From Ectocarpus siliculosus (taxonomy: Eukaryota > Sar > Phaeophyceae > Ectocarpales > Ectocarpaceae): DNA of 64,000 nucleotides. A program made the position numbers and the translations under genes. The stretch covers positions 191,513-255,512 of the forward strand of contig FN648136.1 in assembly GCA_000310025.1 (NCBI GenBank), in the 5' to 3' direction. A model generated the notes under the pieces. That model was given only the letters and a program-made list of their open reading frames with translations. It had not been told where the DNA came from and did not search any database. Below are positions 38,328-49,300 of this stretch, piece by piece; position 1 is the stretch's first letter, and every line of letters starts with the position of its first letter.

Positions 38328-41300
38328 TCAAGCTCCTCGTACTGCAACAGCCGAAGCACGGTGTGGGCGCGACCTGGTCCGTCTTCGTGTCCCACAGGCC
38401 CTCGCCGCTCTGAGGCCGGTGCCGCCAACAGCGAGCCCCTCGCCCACTCGCCGCGTACCTCCTCCCCTCTTCTCGCCCATCCTCGTTTGATCGCGCCGCA
38501 TCGTGCCTTCGAACAGTTTCGAATCCCCCCGTTCCCGCTGTTCGCCAACGTCCGTGCTGGATATTCTGGCGGGTCGGAAACGTGGGAGCGAGACTACCGG
38601 TGCTGCTCGCGGGCGCGTCGCGACAGTGACTGTACGCGTTCCGGCTAAGAATGCTCTCCTTTCTGGTCCCTTTCGGGACAAATCTCGGCGGAGACGTTCG
38701 TTTCGCTTCGCGTAATGTGCACGAATGTCGCGGAATTCTTGGAGGTGCGCGTTGTTTGCCCCACGGCCGCGGTTGGTAGAAGCCCCCCAGCCTTCGCTAC
38801 GCGTTTTCTGCCCTCTCGCCGCCAGCGCACCTCCCCGCCGAGAGAGAGTGGACGACTTGCGTCGGTGGCTCCCTCCCGCCGCAGCAGCCTTCTTCCGTTG
38901 CATCCACTCGCGAATAATGCGGTCCTGCCGCGCGATTCGTATTGCCTCTGTTCTCTCACCGGCCAGCTTACGCTTTGCCTCAATGCGCTTCTTCTCTCCA
39001 ATAGCGCTTCGAAACCCTCCGTCACCACCCTGTCGCCCTGCTACTGCCCTTGGATGTCTATGCACATCCGGCAGTTGCGTGAGAAAAGTGGATGCCCCCC
39101 CCCCCCCCACCCGCGAGCTCGACGCTCTCACCCTGGCTCTCAATCCGACTCCACTAGTGTTGCCCATGTTTGCTCCTGTTCTCCTCTTCTGGTGCACACT
39201 GTTTTCCACGATCGTCCCAGGCTTTCGGCGTACGCGGACAGAATAGTACGTTTGTGACGGCGTGTCGATCGTAGCTTCGGTGGTCTGCTTCGAAAAGCTG
39301 AGCCGCCTGTTTCTCGATCCCACGCCAGGCCTTCCCACATTGCTTCGCCGGTGAGGAACGTCACCGTCCCCGGCTCTGCCTAAACTTCTTCTTTGTCCCA
39401 CCGATCTGGATATATCTTCGGCGGTAGACCCCGCCCCTCCCTGTTTCGTGGCGCGGAAGTCATCGTAGACATTGCTCTTCTCCAATGAACTGATTCGTTT
39501 TTCGAGCTCAACCAGCTTGTCAAGGCTGCCAAGCACAGTGTCAAGCGCACCCACTCGTTTTGGTGGTCCATGCCCAGCCCCAGCTGTACCTCCCGCACCA
39601 ACCCCCTCCCTTGGATCCCTGCGCGCCGATGCCGGCCCGCTACTTTCGGTCGTGTGTAACTTGCCGAGCAGAAGCTGCTGTTTCTCACGTTCGAGCTGCT
39701 TTTGAGCTGCCCGATACTTGACTCTTCTCGCCTTCATCTCTCCCCTCTTTTCAATCTGACAACCCGAGGCGCAAGCGGTTCACAAAGGCCATGAACGAAG
39801 GCGTTAAAAGGTTTTGAATAATTGCAGCCACCGCAGCTCTGTTGAAGTACGCGAGTGCCACGATCTTTGACCAACACATGAATGATACACAAGCTAAGGT
39901 GTTGCATCGAGGGTGCTCCGGACGTTGATCCGAACCATAGCATGGCTTGGATATGTCACACCGGAGACGACCTAAAGACTGCATCCCGTAAGTTGCGAAG
40001 ACTCTGCTCGAGGATGCAAACACATTTTGGCGCAGGATTGAAATCCACGAAGCAATATACGTAGTTCGCGACAAGGTGAGTCCTCTGTTCGTTCAAGTTT
40101 GTCTTTGACGGGAAGGACCAGCACACGCGGCAACCTTGAGAAACTCCAGTCAGGACACAACTGTTGTGACCGATCAACGTCGTCTCTGCTGCTCTGCTAT
40201 GTAGAGGTCTTCGGGATGTGTACACCAGTTGTCGCATCTATCTCCTTTAGCCTTGCACTATTGTGCTGTCGTCTATTCGGTTCATTTGAATTTCTTGAGT
40301 GTGGATGAAATGCGAGATTTTCTGGGTACTACCGACGTGACCCAGGAGGCGAAGATCCCAAAGCTTCTTCGCATGTTACAGTTTCGATGGATGGGTTTTG
40401 GTTTGGAACATCAACTCTCAAATTGTTTACGGCCCACTGTCGTTGTAAATCGCAGACGTATCGCCGACAAGCGTCGACAGCCTTGATTTATGTGGTGACA
40501 TCCAGCTTGACAACAAAGCTACTCTGTAGACATTGGTATCAGAAACAATGTCTAGGCTAGTCTATGCAGTAGACTGCAGTAAAAACCTGAAGGAGGTTGT
40601 TTCTATGGATCCATCAGGAAATACACATGCATCCTTGCGATTATGAAGTGTGATGTTCAACTCGACCTCGCGTATTTATTACGCACAGAGAGCAATCAAA
40701 TTATACGCAGCCGCCACGATGGTGCGCTTCACAGGCACTCATGCACATATGTGCCATGTTTGTTTACAGTATGTTTTTTTTCCCAATAAATACGACCCGC
40801 AGAACCGCTCGGTGCCCAACGCCACACATACATGTATTCTACACCTGGTGGCGAAGGTTCCTCAAGCTCCGGATATGCGCAGCGACCTCCGTGTCCAGTC
40901 TACCCTCCGTCTCCTCTTCCTGCTTCTCGTACTTGCACATGAAGTCCTTGCTGACCTGGAGGGGCTTGCTCTGCTCTTCCTCGATCACCTGCTGCATCCA
41001 AGCTGCCCTTTCGTCCGTGGGCATCGACAGTGTCGTCATGGCCGGGACCGGCCTCGATGTGCCCCCTCCCCGAGCCTTAATTTTCTTCGTTTTCAAAAGA
41101 GCAGCCTTCAAGGCTGCCTGGTTCGCCAACTTGTGCCAGTGAAGCAGTTTTATCTCTGCGCGAAGGTTATCCATCGCTTTGGTCGCATTTCCATCACCGG
41201 TTGCACTTGGCATGCCACGCGCTACGTTAGTCGGTCCCGAATGCCCAGAGCGAGCAGACATTGGTACGCCGCCTGCATGCGGCGTGCCCCCGTTACGTTG

Positions 41301-41414
41301 TCCCTTCGACCACTGAAAAGCTTCGAACTCTGACACCCAGCCATCATGGGCAAGCCTCGCGTCGCCGCTCACCTCTGTTGTATGCGGAGTGGCCGAGAGA
41401 ACGTCCAAGGTCAT
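38328..41414 (-). CDS. Coiled-coil/basic protein of unknown function
   Basis: Minus-strand exon A runs from an ATG at 41414 to 40845 (donor after LRHQ), and exon B from 39755 (acceptor CAG, then IEKRGEMKARR) to a TGA at 38328. The join is phase 0 and gives 665 residues. The splice makes one continuous charged helix, from DERAAWMQQVIEEEQ through AHIRSLRNLRHQ|IEKRGEMKARRVKYRAAQKQL, which supports the model. A second short helix is DTVLGSLDKLVELEKRISSLEK. The C-terminal half is Arg/Ser/Gly-rich, with a charged helix near EKKRIEAKRKLAGERTEAIRIARQD. I do not recognise the family; the heptad-rich layout would fit a cytoskeletal or basal-body protein, which is speculation. The frame stays open upstream of 41414 to about 41680 without another ATG, so a 5' exon may exist. 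An alternative acidic end (YEELEDGSIFG, 38338-38294) after a CAG at 38339 is possible. Confidence 0.6.
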
Positions 41415-42463
41415 GATGCCAGTGGCAGCAACGGCAACGGCAGTGCATGCCGTAGTGGCAAGCCTTTCGTGCCTCCGGTGTATCTCGACGTGTGCTGCCT
41501 TCAACACGTGATCTCGACAAGCATACCAATCAGTGGCGGTGGCTTGTTGATGCCGTGGTGAAGGTAGGCACCTGATATGCGGAAGACGGCCCTCGTGTAC
41601 GATTTCCGATGGCCGACGAACAAGAGAAAAGAGTCTCGCGAAAAATCGATCGTCGTCGCCGGCCGGCCGTATCTTCAAAATATGGCGGTTACTTTTTCAA
41701 CGATAAGAAAAAATAACAGGAAACAGGAAGCGGGCGATTTTGTACTGGTGGTGCATGAAAAAAAAAAGAAAAAGGGAAAGGAGGAAACCTCGGGTTTTGT
41801 AGGAAGAGTTCTGCGATCCGTCACGTGTTTGACTCGACCTTACTCGACCATCCCGCCCTCGATTAACTCACGAGTTTTTGCACTAGATGCGCAAAGAAAG
41901 CCAGTACCCTGGATCGACTGCTGTGAGTCGTTTAGGCACCCTGACACATAGTCCTGTTTGATTTTGACGAGCCACCTCTATGACATACCACATGGCATAT
42001 ATATCATACACACACACATACATGCATGTACGGTGTGGCTTTCTCTCTATCCAACAACAGAACCGCGTGACCACCAGTATTCGGATAGCATGCAGAGAGC
42101 CCGCAGCTCGCACTGCATAGGAGTAGTAGCCGTCGCGAGCAGAGCACAGGACAATGGCGGGCGCTGCCTCGACAGATCATGCACAGAGGATGAGAAAAGA
42201 TCCAAGTTAAAAACTCTCCAACGGCCACAACTAGTAGTAGTCTTTCTTGCTTCTAAAACTCAGCAGACCAACCCAGCGCTGCGTCGTGACTAAATAAGCA
42301 GCAGGGCAAGGAACCAAGACCTGCTTGGAAAAACGTGTGTTGTATTGGTCTGAAAGGGTTCATTCGGCTGCCAGACTCTCTGTTTAGCCGGGGGGCGCAC
42401 CCTCTCTCTCTCTCTCATCAGCTGTCGCATATCAGCTTCGAGGCTCTCTGGTGGGCGGCGTAC

Positions 42464-42591
42464 GCTCTCTCTCTCTCTCTCTCTCTCTCTCNNNNNNNNN
42501 NNNNNNNNNNNNNNNNNNNNNNNNNNNNNNNNNNNNNNNNNNNNNNNNNNNNNNNNNNNNNNNNNNNNNNNNNNNNNNNNNNNNNNNNNNN
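42464..42591. other. TC microsatellite and 100-base assembly gap
   Basis: A (TC)n run from about 42464 ends at 42491 in exactly 100 N (42492-42591), a conventional unknown-size gap. Reading frames across it are meaningless. Confidence 0.95.
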
Positions 42592-43695
42592 CTGTTGTTG
42601 CGGCAGCAGCAACCAGCTGTTAACACTCTTCATTGCTGGCGTGGTGACTGCTGTTCTGTAGCGGCTGTGTCTGTGGCAGCTGTGAGGTCTCTAACATGTT
42701 ACAGTTGCTGTCGGTATTGGACATTTCCCCCTCCTCCTCTCTTTTCTATATCTATGTCCAATACCGACGGAACGTGCACCACCAGTAAAAAATCGCCTTT
42801 GCGCCAACGCGCTAGGCTTTTCCCCCGTAGGCAACCGCCGAAAACACCGAATTCCGAAATATATATGTCATATGTGGCAATATGTGGCAGCAAAAAAAGC
42901 CACCGGGACAGATTTAACTTGGCGTCCGCCAATCAGCTGCCTCCATTTAACTTGGCGCCTACTTGGCGTCTTCTTGTCTATTTGCGACAAATTTTGGCAA
43001 TTACGCCGCTTTTCTTCTGGGCGCACCGCATTCATTCGAGCCAACCAATTCATTCAGAGACTGACATACACATACATCAGGCCGGAGCCTGGGCGCTGCA
43101 ACTGACGCATACCAGACGCCAACAGCAGCAGAGACCACTACTGTGCGCACGCATCATGCACACACACACACGCGAATATATATATATATTTTTTTTCTTA
43201 ATACATATGACACAACGAAACCATCTCTATCATAGAAAATAGTCTGAGACAGATTAGCGATGGATTCATAGCGTCAGAAAGTACCTGTATGCCTACGATT
43301 TCCCAGACAGCATATAGGGACATCTCCCCTGCGGGTAACAGGCTCAACAAGACAGTTTGGTAGCTGTCTTGTGTGTCTCACATATATGGGCAAAAAAAAA
43401 AAATCATCCATCCATTCCGACGCGTCGGTTTGTTGACAACCCGCATTCATTGCAGAATATATTATATGCACGGCGATTCTTTTGCTGCCCCAGTGACGGC
43501 ACCTCTGCTCTGGTGTCTCCTTTCCTTCATCGATTCATTGAGTGAGGCGCAACATTTTGAAAGCCTTTGGCTCGCAGATGAATGGGTTTCGCCGTTTGTT
43601 TATTGGCAGGCTTCGCCCGCGTAATTAAACTCCCAAAAAAAGCTCTGTCCCGGTGTCCCGGTTTGCCGCCAAGAACGCGGCAATGGCACGCACAA

Positions 43696-43751
43696 CAAAA
43701 CTTCTGTTGATGCGTTGTGCGGCACAACGCATCAACAACAGAAGTTTTGTG
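43696..43751. repeat. Hairpin-forming inverted repeat beside the hAT element
   Basis: Arms CAAAACTTCTGTTGATGCG TTGTGC and its reverse complement differ only by a 3-base insertion in the right arm. There is almost no loop, and it ends 6 bp before the hAT target-site duplication. Confidence 0.85.
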
Positions 43752-43785
43752 TGTTGAAATGTTTCAAGGGTATGTTCTGTAGGGT

Positions 43786-44340
43786 CTGTAACTTTCTGTA
43801 GGGTATCCGAAGTTGTCACAGAACTCACAGAACTATCGGGTAGGTATTGGAAGTGTCACAGAACTCCACAGATAGATATAATCGGGTTTGTGAGAAGAAG
43901 GTCGTACAGAACCCACAGAACATTTCGGGTAGGTTCACAAATCTCTACAGACGTTTTCTGTACTGTACTGTCGTGTCACAGAACTCGCAGAAGTTTTCTG
44001 TAGGGTGTTGAAAGTGCAACAGATCTCACAGAAATATCCGGTATTGTAACGCAAGTGCCACAGAACTCAACAGAAAAAATCGGGTTTGTGCCAAGGTCGT
44101 ACAGAACTCACAGAACCTCGCGGGTAGGTTATCAAATGCTCACAGAAGTTTTCTGTAGGGTATTGGAGCGTCGCCGAAGTCACATTTTCTGTAGGGTATT
44201 GTAGCATCACAGACGTCACAGAAGTGTCCGTAGGGTTTTCAAGTGTGACAGAACTCACAGACGCTTTCTGTAGGGTATTGCAAGTGTGACATAACTCGTC
44301 TGTAACGTTCTGTAGGGTATTGCAAGTGTCACAGAACAGA
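43786..44340. repeat. Left subterminal array of about 41-bp units (hAT)
   Basis: Diverged units of the form GTAGGGTATTGNAAGTGTCACAGAACTCACAGAAG are repeated about a dozen times. The order of variants (a unit with AACAGAAAAAATCGGG, then TTTGTG-AAGGTCGTACAG, then GGGTAGGTTA) is the same as in the right array. Confidence 0.88.
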
Positions 44341-44404
44341 AAATAGGGGGTATTTAAGCATGTTTGTTGCTCAAATGAGAGAATACCCCAGGTATATACC
44401 ACCC

Positions 44405-45310
44405 CCCCCCGGTCTCTCTGCATCCGGTTGTTCGCCCTGGTAACTCCACAAGGATGTGCTTGACGCGCCGAGAAGAGAGCGCCGGAAAAGGTGTGTCTTG
44501 GTCAATGAGCAACCCCGTGAGATCCCGCCAAGTTGTGCCAGATGAGAAAAAGCTGAAGGGCAAAAACTTTTCCACGGCCATCTTCACAGCCAGGAGCTGA
44601 CGGACTCTGCCAAAGGGAACGAAATAGAAACAGAAATACAATACAATGTACCGTATCGGCACAGCATTGCAAAGGGGAGAACGGGACAAGCGTGAGATAC
44701 CAACATCAGTCAGTTGGTTACTACGTGGTTCGCGCAGGTAAGGTTTCCTCACGGAGTATTACTGCAGTACAGCAGTCACACATACATACATGTATGTACA
44801 CACACAACAAGCAGAGAAACCTGATGACGCACACACCTGTCCGTCCCAACACCCGAGTTCTTGTTCGCCGCGAAGTTTGCCGTGATGATGCTCTGCTTCG
44901 CTGCCTTTCTCTTCCCGTCCTTCACGACGCCACGCACCCCCTGCACTCCGTGCCCATTCTCGAGGTGCGAGTTGGCGTTGCTGCGGTCGCCGCCTTTGCA
45001 GGGGATCCTCTTGTTCTTGCGGCGGCACAAGGAGTCGGCCATGCAGAAAAACTGGTGCTTGTCGCTGCTCGACGCCTCGATGTACACTCACTCGTAGCGA
45101 ATACATGTACGACTTCTCGCGGGACCCGTTCCTCATAAAGCCTGCTGGCACCGTGGAGTCATCGACTGCCTTCACCACAGCCGCGTCCACGGCATGCGGC
45201 TCCCCGTACTTGTTGTAGACGGCTGCGGGTGCGATTACGGGCACGCCTGCATCACCGCCTCCCGCGTCAACTATCTCTACCGCTCCCTCGCGTTCTGGTG
45301 GTGGTGGTGT

Positions 45311-45371
<61 letters not shown>

Positions 45372-45451
45372 TCTGCCCGCGTGTTGACTCCTCCCGCAGC
45401 GATCGATGATCCGCTCGGAGGGTCCGCGGTGATGGTAGAGTTAGAGCTCAT
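44405..45451 (-). pseudogene. hAT transposase N-terminal remnant with BED-type zinc finger
   Basis: Minus strand. The frame opens at an ATG at 45451 and contains a long Ala run coded by a GCA/GCT microsatellite (about 45305-45370), then a linker. Near 45090-45105 the frame shifts. The next frame reads SSDKHQFFCMADSLC ... NANSHLENGHGVQG, a BED-like C-x(n)-C ... H-x4-H arrangement with basic residues. After a plausible intron (donor GGACAG|GTGTG; acceptor TTTGGCAG at 44607), an exon from 44606 reads VKMAVEKFLPFSFFSSG ... LLIDQDTPFPALSSRRVKHIL. This matches the LPFS ... PSR region that follows the BED finger in hAT transposases. The frame then runs into the subterminal repeats. The RNase-H-like catalytic core and hATC dimerisation domain are missing, so it is a broken copy. 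Confidence 0.8.
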
Positions 45452-45664
45452 GTCCCTCTCCTCCACAGCGATATATCGCTGTATACAGATGCGTCGTGGT
45501 TGTTCACAATGATGTGTACGTGTGTGGTGCATGCTCACCATGATGACTTGTGTGCGAGAACCACGTGATTTGTACTTGTTCTTTTTCTGCAAATTGACAA
45601 GGTGCGCTTCAAGTTTGGTTGGTGGGCCTGACTCAGAACATAGAGCGTACGAGCGTACAGACAT

Positions 45665-46160
45665 AGCCCGGTAGGTAGGGTATTGACAGCGTCACAGATC
45701 GAACAGAAGTTTCCGGTAGGGTATTGGAAGTGTCACAGATCTCACAGAAGCGTCCGGTAGGGTATTTGAAGTGTGACAGAACTCACAGAAGAATTATGTA
45801 GGGTATCGGAAGGGTTACAGAACCTCACAGAACGTTTCTGTAGGGTATCGGAAGTGCCACAGAACTTACAGAAATATCCGGTATTGTATCGCCAGTGCCA
45901 CAGAACTCAACAGAAAAAATCGGGTTTGTGCGAAGGTCGTACAGATCTCACAGAACGTAGCGGGTAGGTTAACAAATGTGTACAGAGGTTTTCTGTAGGG
46001 TATTGAAGCGTCACAGAACTCATAGGCGTTTTCTGTAGGGTATTGGAAGTGCCACAGATCTCACAGAAGTATCCAGTAGGGTAGCGGAAGTACCACAGAA
46101 CTCGTCTGTAACGTTCTGTAGGGTAAATACCCGGAAAAATACCGCCGGTACCTTCTGTGG
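45665..46160. repeat. Right subterminal array of about 41-bp units (hAT)
   Basis: The same unit family and variant order as the left array, in direct orientation, even though the outermost 21 bp are inverted relative to each other. Confidence 0.88.
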
Positions 46161-46302
46161 GTACCCTACAGAACACACCCTTGAAATGTTTTCAGAGCAA
46201 TAGCGGACAGGGAGAGAGGGAAGGCAGAATCGACAATCGACAGCTCTTCTCGGCCGTTGGGGCTCTGTCGGTGGTGATCTTGTGGTGATCGCTGTTTCTC
46301 AT

Positions 46303-49300
46303 ATGCTCTTGGGGAGATCATCGGTGCTTGTCGTCGCCCTTTCAGCCACCTCCGCGGCACCTGCAACCATGTCTGATCTGGCGGCTTCTTCACCCCATCC
46401 TTTCCCGGCCGTAGAGGTGGACGTGGGCGAATGCATCTTGCTCTTCGGAGCGTACGCCAACGGAAACATGGGCGACGTGATCCAAAGCTCGACGATGGGA
46501 AGGCTGATGTCCAACGTCGCACCCGCGGGCACTTGTATTTGGCATGCACACCCCAGCAAGGAATCTGCGGAGAATGGATTTCACGAAGGTACCATGATGT
46601 GGCCGTCCTCTACACGGAAAAGCAGCAGAAGTTGGAGACTTGAGTTTACTGCTGTCGAACACACATTATGGTTTGAACCTGCCCATGATTGACTGCTGTC
46701 CTCGCTTATGCATCCCACCATCTTGATCCCACACTACTTTAGCCGAAGAGCATATACGTGGCCACCGCGCCACCGCTGGTCATTTCAGCGAGTCGACCCG
46801 CACTGGGACCGCACGCTGCAACACGCCCGAAATACCGTGAAGTGTCTTGGAGCGAAGCGAGTTACGATGACAAACTCGCATTAACTCCACACCCACCCAT
46901 TATATCAACAACACACCAAACCAGTCTATGCATTTTTTCAATTCTTAATTCTTGTGGTTTACTCTCCCGCTTTCCCTGTGTTCTGTATGCCTCATGACTA
47001 TGGCGCTGTGTCTCTTGCTCTGTCCGCGTGATCTCTTGCGTGGGTTGTTGTACGTATGCATATGCGTAGGGGAGTTTTTCGGGAACAACTCTGCTGGCCT
47101 GGTATCTCTGGGGTGCGATCACGAGAGTGGTGAACAGGTGAGGCACAGGAGGGCGTGCTTGAAGCGGTTTTTTAGATGACGTCTCCAAACGGTGCATGCG
47201 GCACTACTTTTGTTTTCGTCTGTTGCTATCCCCAACTTTGCGGTGTTTTCCTTGATGCGAGATGCGAGATACGAATTCCCGACGTCATTGAAGGGGCCAT
47301 CAACCGTCGGAATAGATCTCTGTTATGCCGGTCGCCCCGGTTGTCTAGTTGGTATCTTCGAAACCTCCTAGAGGTCAAGTCCGGGGTTCGAATCCCGGCG
47401 TAAACGAGCTGTTCTTGCAAAGTTAGTTTTTTCTTTCGCTTCCGCTCCTGACCTACCTAGTGTACTACCGCCTACCCATGGTACATGAAAAAAAAAAAAT
47501 ACCCTCCTCCTGCCTTGCACGCAGGTGAGCCGCTTCAAGGCCTTTATTATAGGAGGTGGAGGCCTCTTCGAATCAAGACATTGGCCGCTTGATTGCGAGG
47601 CCTTCGTACATGGCCTTGGGGACGAGCTACCGGTTGCCATCTTTGGAGTCGGGGCGAGGTGAGGTTGGGCTTCGGTCACCATTCGGGCGGTTTTGTTGTC
47701 TTAGTTTACGGCGGATGTTGCTGTATTACAGCCTCTGTTATGCATAGTAACTGATGCTGGGTTGTTTTCACATGAAAAACCGTTCTGATCTCTGACTTCG
47801 AACGTCTTAATGTCCGTACGTCCGTACTGGATCTCACTTGACGCGGACACTTCCGTGGTCACAACCTAACTACCCCCAGAAAGGGGGCACACCTTTCAAA
47901 TAATAACAAAATGGACCCGAGAGAAACTACAAAATAGACGCGATTTGCGACCCAAACGAAAAAGAAACCTAAGTGAGCGGGACACGATCGACCGGTCAAT
48001 AGGGTGGACGAAAAAAAAAAAGAACGAGGAACGAGGAGCCCGGAGAACGGAAACAAGCAGCAAAATTACAGGCCCCCTTCCAACGCTCCACCGGAACAAC
48101 GAAAAATGGGCAAATACTGATACTAACGCGTTACCAAACACACGAATGGCATACGACGACAAAAATGCATAGACTGGTTTGGTGTGTTGTTGATATAATG
48201 GGTGGGTGTGGAGTTAATGCGAGTTTGTCATCGTAACTCGCTTCGCTCCAAGACACTTCACGGTATTTCGGGCGTGTTGCAGCGTGCGGTCCCAGTGCGG
48301 GTCGACTCGCTTCGCTCGAAGGCACTTAACGGTATTTCGGGCGTGGTGCAGTGTGCGGTCCCAGTGCGGGTCGACGTGCATGTACTCAACGGGAGTTCGT
48401 GCGCAGGCAATGTATGTTTCCCCCTCTCGAGGAAATCGCTTTGTTCACTGGTGTGGCTCTCTTCGCTCGTTGACACTTAGCTGTATGGGACAAGAGGATT
48501 ATTATAATCGTTCGAAGTCTCGGCAAGTGCATACTCCCCCTCGATACGTCTTGCCGCACCCGAACCGTTGCAGTACCCCAGGCCACACACCCATCCACTC
48601 GCCTGGGGCATTGTACGTCTGTCTTTCATCCCAGAGGGTAGCGTACGCAACTCCCCTACCCCTCACGCCAACCGTAACTGTCGCCGGCACTTTTTGTCGC
48701 ATGTCGGCGAGAGCGTTGATGGCATCAATGGGCGGTTGGAAAGCCTCCTGTAGGAACTCCCTCGCTAACTCTCTGACCTGCAAGACATCGTCTGGCAAGA
48801 CGAGGATCAGCCCGCCGAGAGTTTTCCCCCTGGAGACGGCTGTGTACCCCTGCCCCTGGGCGAAGAACCCCCTAGAAGGAATCCACACGGCCACCCTTTC
48901 GAACCCTACTCCTTGCACTCTGTGAACGGTCATACAAGCAGCGACCACGAAAGGCCACTGCTTAACGATGTAGGCGCCGCTTACCGCTACCCCCCTACAG
49001 TAAGGCACCCAAACCCTTTTGTCCTCGAAAGGCTGTATTTTGACGGTGTTGTCCTTCCCCTTGCCCGTCGTAAGCTCAACCTCGACCCACGCCGGGCGTT
49101 TGTGGTCTACGTCTTGCTCTTGAACCTCTGCCTCCAAGGAAGCCGCTGTGTCTTCCCAGCGCCTGACGAGACCACAAGTTGCGTTGACGATCCCACGCTG
49201 TTGGTCGACGTTATTGGTGATGACAATCTGCGTGAAGAGATGCGGAGGGAGGAAAGGGTCGGTGTTTGAGAGTCGGCTTCGGGAAGAGACTAATTAGTAA

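Larger units (their letters stand above)
41415..43764. other. Intergenic region with microsatellite, gap and palindrome
   Basis: This lies upstream of the coiled-coil gene and up to the hAT element. It holds CA/CT-rich sequence, a TC microsatellite running into a 100-base gap, and a near-perfect hairpin at 43696-43751. No coding exon was recognised. Confidence 0.5.
43757..46191. mobile_element. Defective hAT DNA transposon with intact ends and target-site duplication
   Basis: The element spans 43765-46183 (2,419 bp). It is bounded by 21-bp terminal inverted repeats starting CAAGGGTRTGTTCTGTAGG, with one mismatch between the ends. Both sides are flanked by the identical 8-mer AAATGTTT (43757-43764 and 46184-46191), the target-site duplication length of hAT elements. 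Inside each end lies an array of diverged 40-42-bp units. The minus-strand centre codes a BED-finger/hAT-type transposase N-terminus with a frameshift and no catalytic or dimerisation region, so the copy cannot move by itself. The right end lies 120 bp before the start codon of the pyruvyl transferase-transporter fusion gene. Confidence 0.92.

Noticed and set aside
45194-45409. Plus-strand poly-Cys frame
   Set aside because: It is the complement of the poly-Ala run in the hAT transposase remnant.
43786-46160. Regular repeats that could be mistaken for a CRISPR array
   Set aside because: Units are diverged head-to-tail copies without constant repeats and unique spacers, lie inside a hAT element and are in a eukaryote.
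47326-47405. Functional tRNA gene
   Set aside because: A and B boxes are present, but the acceptor, T and anticodon stems do not form a proper cloverleaf.
46787-48311. The inverted repeat pair as a simple autonomous TIR transposon
   Set aside because: No transposase lies between the arms, no target-site duplication was found outside them, and two host exons lie inside; two independent insertions or a capture event fit better.
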